This document shows positions 1 to 5,069 of a stretch of 5,069 bases of DNA, one piece after another; position 1 is the stretch's first letter, and each line of letters opens with the position of its first letter. The DNA comes from Chitinophaga pinensis (lineage in GTDB: Bacteria > Bacteroidota > Bacteroidia > Flavobacteriales > Flavobacteriaceae), in NCBI GenBank assembly GCA_943324925.2, contig CALPNL020000146.1:1-5069 (forward strand), read 5' to 3'. Made by a program: the position numbers and the translations under genes. The notes beneath the pieces were generated by a model. The model was not told the DNA's origin, searched no databases, and saw only the letters and a program-made list of their open reading frames with translations.

Positions 1-392
1 GATAAGTCTCTGTTTCGTTGATAAAATTGTTGAGCGGTAATTAAACGAGAATCATCAAGATATTGATAATTATCATCGCGATAACCCGCCAAACGCCTTT
101 TGTAGGCATCCCGGTAATTGTTGTATTTGGTATTGTTAATATTGTAATAATACAATCCTGCTCCAATTCCAGCATAAGCTAATGGAATCTTCCAATATTT
201 TTTATTGTAGGCTTGACCTAAACCAGGAAGAACTGCCGAATAAAACGCGGCTTTTGCGGGTGCTAAAGGATTTATTTCTTTATATTTCATAGTGTCTTTA
301 GCTACTATAATAGCAACCTTTTTTTCTTGAGAATAATGGGGTAAAGTGCCCAATAATAATCCCAAAAGAAATATGAAATAGATTTTTTGCAC
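1..392 (-). CDS. DUF5683 domain envelope protein, C-terminus cut by window edge
   Basis: The visible part is 130 codons from a GTG start at 392-390; the rest lies beyond the left edge. The first 21 or so residues (MQKIYFIFLLGLLLGTLPHYS) look like a Sec signal peptide or N-terminal anchor. Residues 41-60 hold the family hallmark NPLAPAKAAFYSAVLPGLGQ, followed by AYNKKYWKIPLAYAGIGAG (61-79) and a Tyr/Asn/Arg-rich stretch with YRDAYKRRL (93-101). This pattern matches DUF5683, a Bacteroidota envelope family of unknown biochemical role whose PGLGQ-Y core resembles small two-helix membrane domains. I chose GTG because its G is the last base of the parB TAG stop, an AAAGGA purine stretch sits just upstream, and only this start keeps the signal peptide; the next ATG (290-288) would remove it. 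It is the third gene of the parA-parB cluster and probably translationally coupled to parB. Family assignment is fairly sure; function is unknown. Confidence 0.85.
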   Translation of the reverse strand, partial: MQKIYFIFLLGLLLGTLPHYSQEKKVAIIVAKDTMKYKEINPLAPAKAAFYSAVLPGLGQAYNKKYWKIPLAYAGIGAGLYYYNINNTKYNNYRDAYKRRLAGYRDDNYQYLDDSRLITAQQFYQRNRDL

Positions 393-1291
393 TATCCTTT
401 AATTAGTTTGATAATTCTGTTGAAATCTTCTTCAGAATGAAATGGAATGGAGATTTTTCCTTTTCCATTACCACCAACTTTTACTTCCACCTTTGCGCCA
501 AAATAATCAGTAATTACTTTATTAGCTTCAGCAGGAATAGCAAAACTAGTCGTTTTTGCTTTCGATGCCGATTTAGGTTTCAAACTATCTTGGTAGGTTT
601 TAACTAAAGCTTCCGTTTCTCTAACAGATAAATTTTGACTAACAATTTTTTGGTAAATGCTTGTTTGAACGTCTTGATTTTCAATATTGATTATCGCACG
701 ACCGTGTCCCATGGAAATAAAGCCATCGCGAATTCCAGTTTGAATAATCGGGTCTAATTTTAATAATCGAAGGTAATTAGCAATGGTAGAACGTTTTTTA
801 CCTACGCGCTCACTCATTTGCTCTTGTGTCAATTGAATCTCATCCATTAATCTTTGGTAGGATAACGCAATTTCTATAGGATCTAAATCGTGTCTTTGAA
901 TGTTTTCTACCAAAGCCATTGTCAACGATTCATTGTCATTGGCAATTCGAATATAGGCGGGAGCTACTTTTAATCCGGCTAATTTTGATGCTCGTAATCT
1001 GCGTTCTCCAGAAATTAATTGGTATTTATTAAAGTCAGTTTTTCGAACAGTAATTGGTTGTATAACACCTAATTCTTTAATAGAAGTCGCTAACTCTTGT
1101 AATGATTCTTCATTAAAATTACTTCGTGGCTGAAACGGATTTATCTCAATAGCGTCAATTTCTAGCTCGACAATATTGCCCACCACCTTATCTGCATTCT
1201 TATCCGAAACCGATTTTATATCATTTTCAGGATCTTTCAATAATGCCGATAATCCTCTTCCTAATGCTTGTTTTTTTATTGCTTGTGCCAT
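392..1291 (-). CDS. parB: ParB/Spo0J chromosome-partitioning CTPase
   Basis: This 299-residue protein has the usual ParB length. ParB binds parS sites near the origin, closes as a clamp on DNA using CTP, spreads, and is moved by ParA. The N-terminal LGRGLSALL segment (residues 10-18) is the basic peptide that in known ParBs stimulates the ParA ATPase. The CTP-binding domain shows IQPITVRK (77-84), GERRLRA (95-101) and ENIQRHDLDPIE (129-140). A helix-turn-helix for parS recognition lies at about 153-179 (LTQEQMSERVGKKRSTIANY), followed by GHGRAI (195-200). A Lys/Ser-rich linker (about 236-250) leads to a C-terminal segment (about 254-299) expected to be the dimerisation domain. It starts 3 nt after the parA stop and ends overlapping the DUF5683 GTG, so the three genes form one operon. 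All expected motifs are intact. Confidence 0.97.
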   Translation of the reverse strand: MAQAIKKQALGRGLSALLKDPENDIKSVSDKNADKVVGNIVELEIDAIEINPFQPRSNFNEESLQELATSIKELGVIQPITVRKTDFNKYQLISGERRLRASKLAGLKVAPAYIRIANDNESLTMALVENIQRHDLDPIEIALSYQRLMDEIQLTQEQMSERVGKKRSTIANYLRLLKLDPIIQTGIRDGFISMGHGRAIINIENQDVQTSIYQKIVSQNLSVRETEALVKTYQDSLKPKSASKAKTTSFAIPAEANKVITDYFGAKVEVKVGGNGKGKISIPFHSEEDFNRIIKLIKG

Positions 1292-1294
1292 AAA

Positions 1295-2062
1295 TTAATT
1301 ACTATTTTTCTTAATAATTTCTTCTGCTAATCGCAAATAATTATTCGCCCCTTTACTCGTTGCGTCATAATTTATAATACTTTCTCCATAACTCGGAGCT
1401 TCACTCAATTTTACATTTCTTTGGATAATAGTTTCAAACACCATATCGTGAAAATGCTTCTGAACTTCCTCAACCACCTGATTTGACAATCGTAAACGAG
1501 AATCAAACATCGTTAATAGTAGTCCCTCAATATCTAAATTAGAATTGTGGATTTTTTGAACACTTTTTATCGTATTCAATAATTTTCCTAATCCTTCTAA
1601 GGCAAAATATTCACACTGAATTGGAATAATAACCGAATCAGCAGCTGTTAAAGCGTTCAAAGTCAAAAGTCCTAACGAGGGTGCACAATCAATCAAAATA
1701 TAATCGTAATTATCCTTGATAGTTTCCAAAGCTACTTTCAACATATATTCTCTATTTTCCTTGTCAACCAACTCAATTTCGATTGCTACAAGGTCAATAT
1801 GTGCTGGAATCACGTCAACATTTGGCGCTGTACTTTTTACAATTGCCTCTTCCGCTTTATTGCTGTGCTCCAAAATTTGATAAGTTCCAATAGTTACATT
1901 TTCAACGTCAATTCCTAAACCCGAACTCGAATTCGCTTGAGGATCAGCGTCTATCAGTAATACTTTTTTTTCTAAAACACCTAATGAAGCAGCTAAATTA
2001 ATGGAAGTGGTTGTTTTTCCAACACCCCCTTTTTGATTGGCAATAGCAATGATTTTACCCAT
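1295..2062 (-). CDS. parA: ParA/Soj chromosome-partitioning ATPase
   Basis: This is a 255-residue, full-length Soj-type ParA of the MinD/ParA P-loop family without an N-terminal DNA-binding extension, as expected for chromosomal copies. The deviant Walker A KGGVGKTT lies at 11-18, with signature Lys11 and catalytic Lys16. The switch/Walker A' segment DADPQAN is at 38-44, and Walker B YILIDCAPSLG is at 121-131. Arg residues at FDSRLRLS (186-193) and IIQRNVKLS (212-220) fall where Soj proteins use arginines for nonspecific DNA binding. ATP-bound dimers coat the nucleoid, and ParB-parS complexes trigger hydrolysis to move origins apart. The start is ATG at 2062, with an A/T-rich leader and no clear Shine-Dalgarno. 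It is first in the parA-parB-DUF5683 cluster and divergent from the flavoenzyme gene. MinD and plasmid ParA are less likely given the parB partner and the length. Confidence 0.97.
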   Translation of the reverse strand: MGKIIAIANQKGGVGKTTTSINLAASLGVLEKKVLLIDADPQANSSSGLGIDVENVTIGTYQILEHSNKAEEAIVKSTAPNVDVIPAHIDLVAIEIELVDKENREYMLKVALETIKDNYDYILIDCAPSLGLLTLNALTAADSVIIPIQCEYFALEGLGKLLNTIKSVQKIHNSNLDIEGLLLTMFDSRLRLSNQVVEEVQKHFHDMVFETIIQRNVKLSEAPSYGESIINYDATSKGANNYLRLAEEIIKKNSN

Positions 2063-2084
2063 TTATAATTAAAAATTTGAAACG

Positions 2085-2092
2085 TAAAAATA
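2085..2092 (-). promoter_or_regulatory. possible -7 element for the parA operon
   Basis: Read on the minus strand this is TATTTTTA, seven of eight positions of the Bacteroidota -7 consensus TAnnTTTG. It would give a leader of about 17-20 nt before the parA ATG. I see no TTG at the normal -33 distance. Such AT-rich DNA gives chance matches, so this is tentative. Confidence 0.3.
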
Positions 2093-2121
2093 CAATTTAT
2101 TATGGTTATTAGAAATCTAAT

Positions 2122-2161
2122 TTGTTAACAATTGTTAACTATTTTAGTTTTTAACTATTTT
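2122..2161. repeat. tandem/palindromic TTGTTAAC sites between divergent genes
   Basis: TTGTTAAC occurs at 2122-2129 and again at 2132-2139, exactly 10 bp (one helical turn) apart. A weaker third copy, TTTTTAAC, lies at 2148-2155. The first two copies build a perfect 16-bp palindrome, GTTAACAATTGTTAAC, at 2124-2139. An overlapping 11-bp direct repeat TTAACTATTTT occupies 2135-2145 and 2151-2161. The site lies about 60 nt upstream of parA and 160 nt upstream of the flavoenzyme gene, so it could be an operator for either. No regulator is encoded in the window, and the sequence does not match the parS consensus. Confidence 0.5.
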
Positions 2162-2168
2162 TTTTTGA

Positions 2169-2263
2169 AGCTATTTCTTGCTGTCATTCCAAATCCTCAC
2201 TAAAAAGTTCGGGATTTTCCCTTCCATCAAGGCTAGGGTTCCTCATTAGCCTCACTTTTTTAG
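2169..2263. repeat. hairpin-rich intergenic element, possible degenerate dispersed repeat
   Basis: This non-coding stretch is richer in G+C than the flanks and contains nested inverted repeats: AAATCC (2191-2196) with GGATTT (2212-2217), and AGGCTA (2230-2235) with TAGCCT (2247-2252). CTAAAAAG (2200-2207) also pairs with CTTTTTTAG (2255-2263), allowing a one-base bulge. The order of pieces (GCTATTTC, CTGTCATTCCAAATCC, a hairpin, GGATTT, CCATCAAGGCTAGGG) resembles from memory an intergenic repeat scattered through Flavobacterium genomes. That resemblance is recollection, not a search result. I see no ORF or conserved RNA family. Confidence 0.45.
2230..2261 (+). terminator. weak terminator-like hairpin upstream of the flavoenzyme gene
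   Basis: A perfect 6-bp stem AGGCTA/TAGCCT with an 11-nt loop is followed after CAC by six T residues on the plus strand. No plus-strand gene lies upstream, so it would block stray readthrough or simply be part of the surrounding repeat element. The stem is short and the T run is not immediately adjacent, so function is doubtful. Confidence 0.3.
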
Positions 2264-2295
2264 AATAAAAACACCAATTTAATTTTAATATTTTT

Positions 2296-2303
2296 TACAT
2301 TTA
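2296..2303 (+). promoter_or_regulatory. possible -7 promoter element for the flavoenzyme gene
   Basis: TACATTTA matches seven of eight positions of the Bacteroidota consensus TAnnTTTG and lies 16 nt before the ATG, which would give a short leader of about 10 nt. A second 7/8 match, TAATTTTA, lies at 2280-2287. Neither has a TTG at the -33 position, so support is limited to the -7 resemblance. Confidence 0.35.
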
Positions 2304-2319
2304 CAATTCAAATTATTTT

Positions 2320-3723
2320 ATGAATATTACTCCCGAAATACTGTCGCAATTCAATGAAATCATAGGGTATTCCTATGTTTTCACTGATCAAGAAACCCGT
2401 AACCATTATGGAAAAGATGAAACTGAAGCTTTTGTTTTTCCACCCTCAGTAGTTTTAAAACCAGGAACTCCACAGGAGATTTCTGCGATTTTAAAAATTG
2501 CAAATCAGCATGGAATTCCCGTGACTGCAATTGGAGCAAGAACAGGTTTAAGTGGTGGGGCATTATCAGTTCATCAAGGAATTGGATTGTCGATGGAGCG
2601 TTTCAACAAAATAATTACTATCGACGAAAAAAATCTCCAAGTGGTGGTTGAACCTGCTGTAATTACCCAAGTTTTGCGCGAGGCAGTTGCCGAAAAAGAC
2701 CTGTTTTATCCGCCTGACCCAAGTAGTTTAGGAAGTTGTTGGATAGGAGGGAACGTGGCTGAAAATGCAGGTGGAGCGCGAGCAGTAAAGTATGGTGTTA
2801 CTAAAGATTATGTTTTAAACTTAGAAGTCGTTCTGGCCAATGGTGACATTATTTGGACAGGAGCTAATACATTGAAAAATTCTACAGGATATAATTTAAC
2901 ACAATTGATGGTTGGTAGTGAAGGAACTCTTGGAATTATCACCAAAATTGTAATGAAATTAATTCCGAAAGTAGAACATACCGTTTTAATGTTGGTTCCT
3001 TTTTATGAGGCGAACCAAGCTTGCGAAGCAGTTTCTGCCATTTTCAGAGCAGGAATCACCCCTAGTGCATTAGAATTTATGGAGCGCGATGCCATTGATT
3101 GGACATTAAAATTTGTCCCTGATTTAAACGTACAAGTAAACGACCAAGTTCAAGCGCACTTGCTAATCGAAGTGGATGGAAATTATCCTGATATTCTTTT
3201 TCAGGAAGCAGAAAAAATTATGGAAGTAGTAGAGCAATTCAATATAGATGAAGTGCTTTTTGCTGATACTGAAATTCAAAAAAACCTACTTTGGAAAATG
3301 CGCCGTAGTGTTGCCGAAGCGGTAAAATCCAATTCTATATATAAAGAAGAAGATACGGTTGTTCCTAGATATGAATTACCGAAATTACTTTTTGGAATCA
3401 AAGAAATCGGAGCGAAATATGGTTTTAAATCAGTTTGCTATGGTCACGCGGGCGATGGAAATTTGCACGTGAATATCATTAAAGGTGAAATGACAGATGA
3501 CAATTGGAACACTGAAGTAACTAAGGGAATTCGTGAAATTTTTGAATTAACGGTATCCCTAAATGGAACTTTATCAGGAGAACACGGAATCGGTTTTGTT
3601 CAAAAAAATTATATGGATATTGCTTTCAGCGATTCGCATTTAAAATTAATGAAAGGGATAAAAACTATTTTTGATCCAAATGGTATTTTGAATCCAGGTA
3701 AGATTTTTCCTGATAATTTGTAA
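2320..3723 (+). CDS. FAD-binding oxidoreductase, GlcD / D-lactate dehydrogenase-like
   Basis: This 467-residue protein belongs to the VAO/PCMH flavoprotein superfamily: an N-terminal FAD_binding_4 domain (about 40-215) and a C-terminal FAD-oxidase_C domain (about 220-464). FAD-site motifs are PVTAIGARTGLSGGA (67-81), YPPDPSS (130-136), GGNVAENAGGARAVKYGVT (143-161) and GSEGTLGIITK (199-209). The C-terminal domain has YGHAGDGNLHVNI (374-386) and SGEHGIG (419-425). In relatives such as D-2-hydroxyglutarate dehydrogenase, the equivalent two His (376, 383) and Glu (421) bind a divalent metal holding the 2-hydroxyacid; FDPNGILNPGKIF (451-463) is the usual end. The enzyme should oxidise a D-2-hydroxyacid (D-lactate, glycolate or 2-hydroxyglutarate) and pass electrons to a quinone or other carrier. 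There are no GlcE/GlcF-like partners nearby and no iron-sulfur domain, so it appears single-subunit. The family is sure; the substrate is not. The gene is complete and stands alone, divergent from parA. Confidence 0.93.
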   Translation: MNITPEILSQFNEIIGYSYVFTDQETRNHYGKDETEAFVFPPSVVLKPGTPQEISAILKIANQHGIPVTAIGARTGLSGGALSVHQGIGLSMERFNKIITIDEKNLQVVVEPAVITQVLREAVAEKDLFYPPDPSSLGSCWIGGNVAENAGGARAVKYGVTKDYVLNLEVVLANGDIIWTGANTLKNSTGYNLTQLMVGSEGTLGIITKIVMKLIPKVEHTVLMLVPFYEANQACEAVSAIFRAGITPSALEFMERDAIDWTLKFVPDLNVQVNDQVQAHLLIEVDGNYPDILFQEAEKIMEVVEQFNIDEVLFADTEIQKNLLWKMRRSVAEAVKSNSIYKEEDTVVPRYELPKLLFGIKEIGAKYGFKSVCYGHAGDGNLHVNIIKGEMTDDNWNTEVTKGIREIFELTVSLNGTLSGEHGIGFVQKNYMDIAFSDSHLKLMKGIKTIFDPNGILNPGKIFPDNL

Positions 3724-3731
3724 GAATTAAC

Positions 3732-3767
3732 CGCAAAGAGCGTAAAGTTATCGCAAGGTTCGCAAAC
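3732..3767. repeat. CGCAAAG heptamer array after the flavoenzyme gene
   Basis: Four copies of a heptamer stand in a regular 9-11-9 bp spacing: CGCAAAG (3732-3738), CGTAAAG (3741-3747), CGCAAGG (3752-3758) and CGCAAAC (3761-3767). The pattern begins 8 nt after the stop codon. From memory, similar GCAAAG arrays recur between genes in Flavobacterium genomes. No function is evident and there is no strong hairpin for termination. Confidence 0.6.
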
Positions 3768-3771
3768 AAAA

Positions 3772-3818
3772 ATCATCTATCATCTTTTCGTCTATTATCT
3801 CTTCGTCTATTGTTTAAT
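3772..3818. repeat. short tandem repeat, about 15-bp period (ATCATCT/CGTCTAT units)
   Basis: Three degenerate 15-bp units follow one another: CATCTATCATCTTTT (3774-3788), CGTCTATTATCTCTT (3789-3803) and CGTCTATTGTTTAAT (3804-3818). Each is built from 7- to 8-nt ATYRTCT-like pieces. A further TGTCTATCTAT (3830-3840) covers the stop of the minus-strand gene. The plus strand is strongly pyrimidine-rich. It fills the gap between convergent genes, where no conventional terminator is visible. Confidence 0.6.
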
Positions 3819-3832
3819 TGTTTTAACGATGT

Positions 3833-4225
3833 CTATCTATTTGCTAAATACTCTAACAATATTGGATCGGCGTTTTTAAAAGTAGCCGGTTGATCAGTAA
3901 TAGTTGCCACTCTTTTTTTGTTTAATTTCATCATTACATCTCCATCTATTGTAAATAAAATCGCCGATAAAAACGGATTGTTTATATAGGGAATGAGTTC
4001 TTTCAATCCTTCTTCAATAGTTACAATTTTCACTTCTTCACCCGTTTGGAATTTAAAAGTCAATGCCAATTTGAGTTGGATTTCATCCGTATTGGTTCGA
4101 ATATAAATATTCATTAATTGGGTATTTCCAATCGTTTTTGCTAATGTTAATTTAGCAAAAGTACCATTAGAAATACTATCTTTTACATTGTCAAAAAATA
4201 ATTTATAGGTATCGGTATTGGGCAT
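3833..4225 (-). CDS. hypothetical protein, 130 residues, unknown function
   Basis: I do not recognise a named family. The 130-residue protein has no signal peptide, no membrane segment, no cysteine and no obvious catalytic motif, so a soluble cytoplasmic protein is expected. It opens with an amphipathic stretch (TYKLFFDNVKDSISNG, 6-21). Alternating hydrophobic residues suggesting beta strands follow (22-58 and 63-70), then a helix-like EEGLKELIPYI (71-81), another strand region (87-101), a basic NKKRVAT (102-108) and a C-terminal helix (PILLEYLAN). An alpha/beta fold is my inference. ATG at 4225 is the only upstream-supported start, with an A/T-rich leader. It lies 40 nt downstream of the lysine-rich mini-gene on the same strand and may share its transcript. 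It converges with the flavoenzyme gene. Codon use looks like its neighbours, and the intact frame and reading length support a real gene. Confidence 0.75.
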   Translation of the reverse strand: MPNTDTYKLFFDNVKDSISNGTFAKLTLAKTIGNTQLMNIYIRTNTDEIQLKLALTFKFQTGEEVKIVTIEEGLKELIPYINNPFLSAILFTIDGDVMMKLNKKRVATITDQPATFKNADPILLEYLANR

Positions 4226-4265
4226 ATTTGTAAAAAATATTATCTAATAACAGTAGTGTATTTAC

Positions 4266-4376
4266 TTAATCTCTTTTAGTGCTGTTTTTCTTTTCGCGTT
4301 TCTCTTCCTTTTTTTCTTTAGCCGTTTTCAAAGGTTCCTTTTTGGTATTTTTTTTAGCGTCTTGACTTTTTGCCAT
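4266..4376 (-). CDS. lysine-rich mini-protein, 36 residues
   Basis: ATG at 4376-4374 opens a 36-codon frame ending in TAA at 4268-4266. The product begins MAKSQDAKKNTKKEPLKT and continues with a Lys/Glu-rich tail (AKEKKEEKREKKNSTKRD). About 40% of residues are Lys or Arg, with no hydrophobic core, so it should be a highly basic, disordered or single-helix polypeptide that could contact nucleic acid or ribosomes; this is inference. I recall similar short AK-rich proteins in other Bacteroidota, without a known function. An A-run (CTAAAAAAAC) precedes the start, which suits flavobacterial initiation. It sits downstream of the secA terminator and upstream of the 130-residue gene. A lysine-rich frame can arise from A-rich DNA, but the mixture of AAA/AAG, GAA/GAG and CGC codons and the clean MAKSQ start argue for a real gene. 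Confidence 0.65.
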   Translation of the reverse strand: MAKSQDAKKNTKKEPLKTAKEKKEEKREKKNSTKRD

Positions 4377-4401
4377 GATAGTTTTTTTAGTGATTTAGAA
4401 G

Positions 4402-4409
4402 TAAAGGTA
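4402..4409 (-). promoter_or_regulatory. possible -7 promoter element for the mini-protein gene
   Basis: Read on the minus strand this is TACCTTTA, seven of eight matches to the Bacteroidota TAnnTTTG element. It sits just downstream of the secA terminator and would give a leader of about 20-25 nt. The nearest TTG upstream is 26 nt away, longer than the usual spacing, so this is tentative. Confidence 0.35.
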
Positions 4410-4428
4410 TCGATTATTATTTAAATAA

Positions 4429-4461
4429 AATGCTCCAACAGTATTAAGCCGTTGGAGCATT
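4429..4461 (-). terminator. intrinsic terminator of secA
   Basis: AATGCTCCAAC (4429-4439) and GTTGGAGCATT (4451-4461) form a perfect 11-bp stem around an 11-nt loop. On the minus strand the stem is followed by TTTTATTT, and it lies 21 nt past the secA stop codon. The plus-strand side has no T run, so it acts for secA only. Confidence 0.85.
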
Positions 4462-4482
4462 AAATATTTAGGAATAGGTTTG

Positions 4483-5069
4483 TTATTGAACCAATACCCA
4501 AGTTCCGTTAGCAATTAAACTTTCGGCTTTTTTAAATTTCATTTCTTGTGTTTGTCCGTTTGCCACATTTTGAATCGTAACAGTGTCATTACGGTTAATT
4601 TTCGGCATTTCACGAACTATAGTTTCAGTAATTTGTCGTTGTTGCGTTTCTCCAGCTTCACGATTGGCACTTTCACTACTTACAATTTCTTCTTTACTGA
4701 TTTTATAATTTTCTTTTTTACGAACTTCTTTAGCTTCTTGAATTCTAGGTGCGTTTTGTTGTGGTAAATCACCTTTAAATAAAAATGAAATTACTTCTTT
4801 ATTTACACCATTAATCATATTGCTGAACAAATTAAAAGCTTCAAATTTGTAAATTAGCAATGGATCTTTTTGCTCGTGCACCGCCAATTGAACCGATTGT
4901 TTCAATTCGTCCATTTTACGCAAGTGCTTTTTCCATGCTTCATCCACAATAGCTAACGTGATATTTTTTTCAAAATCGGCTACCAATTGTTTTCCTTGAG
5001 TTTCATAAGCACGTTTCAAATCAGTAATTACTTCTAACGATTTAATTCCGTCAGAAAATGGAATTACAA
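4483..5069 (-). CDS. secA: preprotein translocase ATPase SecA, C-terminal part
   Basis: The reading frame is open to the right edge, so only the last 194 residues of SecA are present; its start lies outside. SecA is the cytoplasmic motor that drives unfolded preproteins through SecYEG. The visible part begins at VIPFSDGIKSLEV, followed by the helical scaffold region. HLRKMDELKQSVQLAVHEQ, KDPLLIYKFEAFNLFSNMI and NKEVISFLF correspond to the E. coli segment LRRSVGLRGYAQKDPLEEYK and what follows. A charged, Glu/Lys/Gln-rich linker of roughly 60 residues comes next. The protein ends in a short strand-rich tail (NDTVTIQNVANGQTQEMKFKKAESLIANGTWVLVQ region) without any cysteine, so the CxC...CH zinc-binding tail of E. 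coli SecA is absent. A terminator follows at 4461-4429. Identification is secure from the scaffold residues. Confidence 0.95.
   Translation of the reverse strand, partial: VIPFSDGIKSLEVITDLKRAYETQGKQLVADFEKNITLAIVDEAWKKHLRKMDELKQSVQLAVHEQKDPLLIYKFEAFNLFSNMINGVNKEVISFLFKGDLPQQNAPRIQEAKEVRKKENYKISKEEIVSSESANREAGETQQRQITETIVREMPKINRNDTVTIQNVANGQTQEMKFKKAESLIANGTWVLVQ

Noticed and set aside
288..290. ATG as the start of the DUF5683 gene
   Set aside because: It would remove the signal peptide and leave a 100-nt gap after parB; the upstream GTG fits better.
2381..2563. 60-codon minus-strand frame inside the flavoenzyme gene
   Set aside because: It lies wholly within a well-supported coding sequence on the other strand, and its product has no recognisable features.
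3461..3476. parS-like site containing CACGTG
   Set aside because: Only 10 of 16 positions match TGTTTCACGTGAAACA, and the bases encode the conserved NLHV of the flavoenzyme metal motif. I see no credible parS in the window.
3732..3818. CRISPR array
   Set aside because: The repeats are 7-15 bp, degenerate and without spacers of uniform length, and no cas genes are present.
4429..4461. inverted repeat as a mobile-element end or operator
   Set aside because: Its position 21 nt past the secA stop and the following T run make a terminator the simplest reading.
4546..4767. 73-codon plus-strand frame opposite secA
   Set aside because: Its Phe/Ser/Thr-rich product is the antisense reading of the Lys/Glu-rich SecA linker.
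5017..5019. TTG as a start codon for the secA fragment
   Set aside because: The frame stays open to the window edge and the upstream residues (VIPFSDGIKSLEV) are SecA sequence, so this is an internal leucine.

Overview
The window suggests a member of the Bacteroidota, most likely Flavobacterium or a close flavobacterial relative. The DNA is AT-rich, with A/T-rich leaders and little Shine-Dalgarno signal before most genes. The gene order parA-parB-DUF5683 and the form of the SecA C-terminus are both typical of that group. This assignment rests on recognised protein sequence and gene order; no search was run.

Layout: (1) Positions 1-2062, minus strand, hold a tight cluster transcribed right to left: parA (Soj-type ATPase), parB (CTP-binding Spo0J/Noc-type protein) and a DUF5683 envelope protein that runs off the left edge. 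The gaps are 3 nt between parA and parB, and a 1-nt overlap between parB and the DUF5683 gene, which begins with GTG. (2) Positions 2063-2319 separate the divergent parA and oxidoreductase genes. This stretch holds tandem/palindromic TTGTTAAC sites and a hairpin-rich element that looks like a decayed dispersed repeat. (3) Positions 2320-3723, plus strand, encode a GlcD/D-lactate dehydrogenase-type FAD flavoenzyme. (4) Positions 3724-3832 lie between convergent genes and hold two short repeat arrays back to back. (5) Positions 3833-4376, minus strand, carry a 130-residue protein of unknown function preceded by a 36-residue lysine-rich mini-protein. (6) Positions 4429-5069, minus strand, hold the 3' end of secA and its intrinsic terminator; secA enters from the right edge.

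ParA and ParB act together in chromosome origin segregation, and the DUF5683 protein is co-expressed with them. The flavoenzyme and SecA are independent housekeeping functions. There is no sign of phage, transposon, CRISPR or defence genes. The less ordinary content is the intergenic structure, the unannotated mini-protein and the unknown 130-residue protein. I did not find a convincing new multi-gene system.
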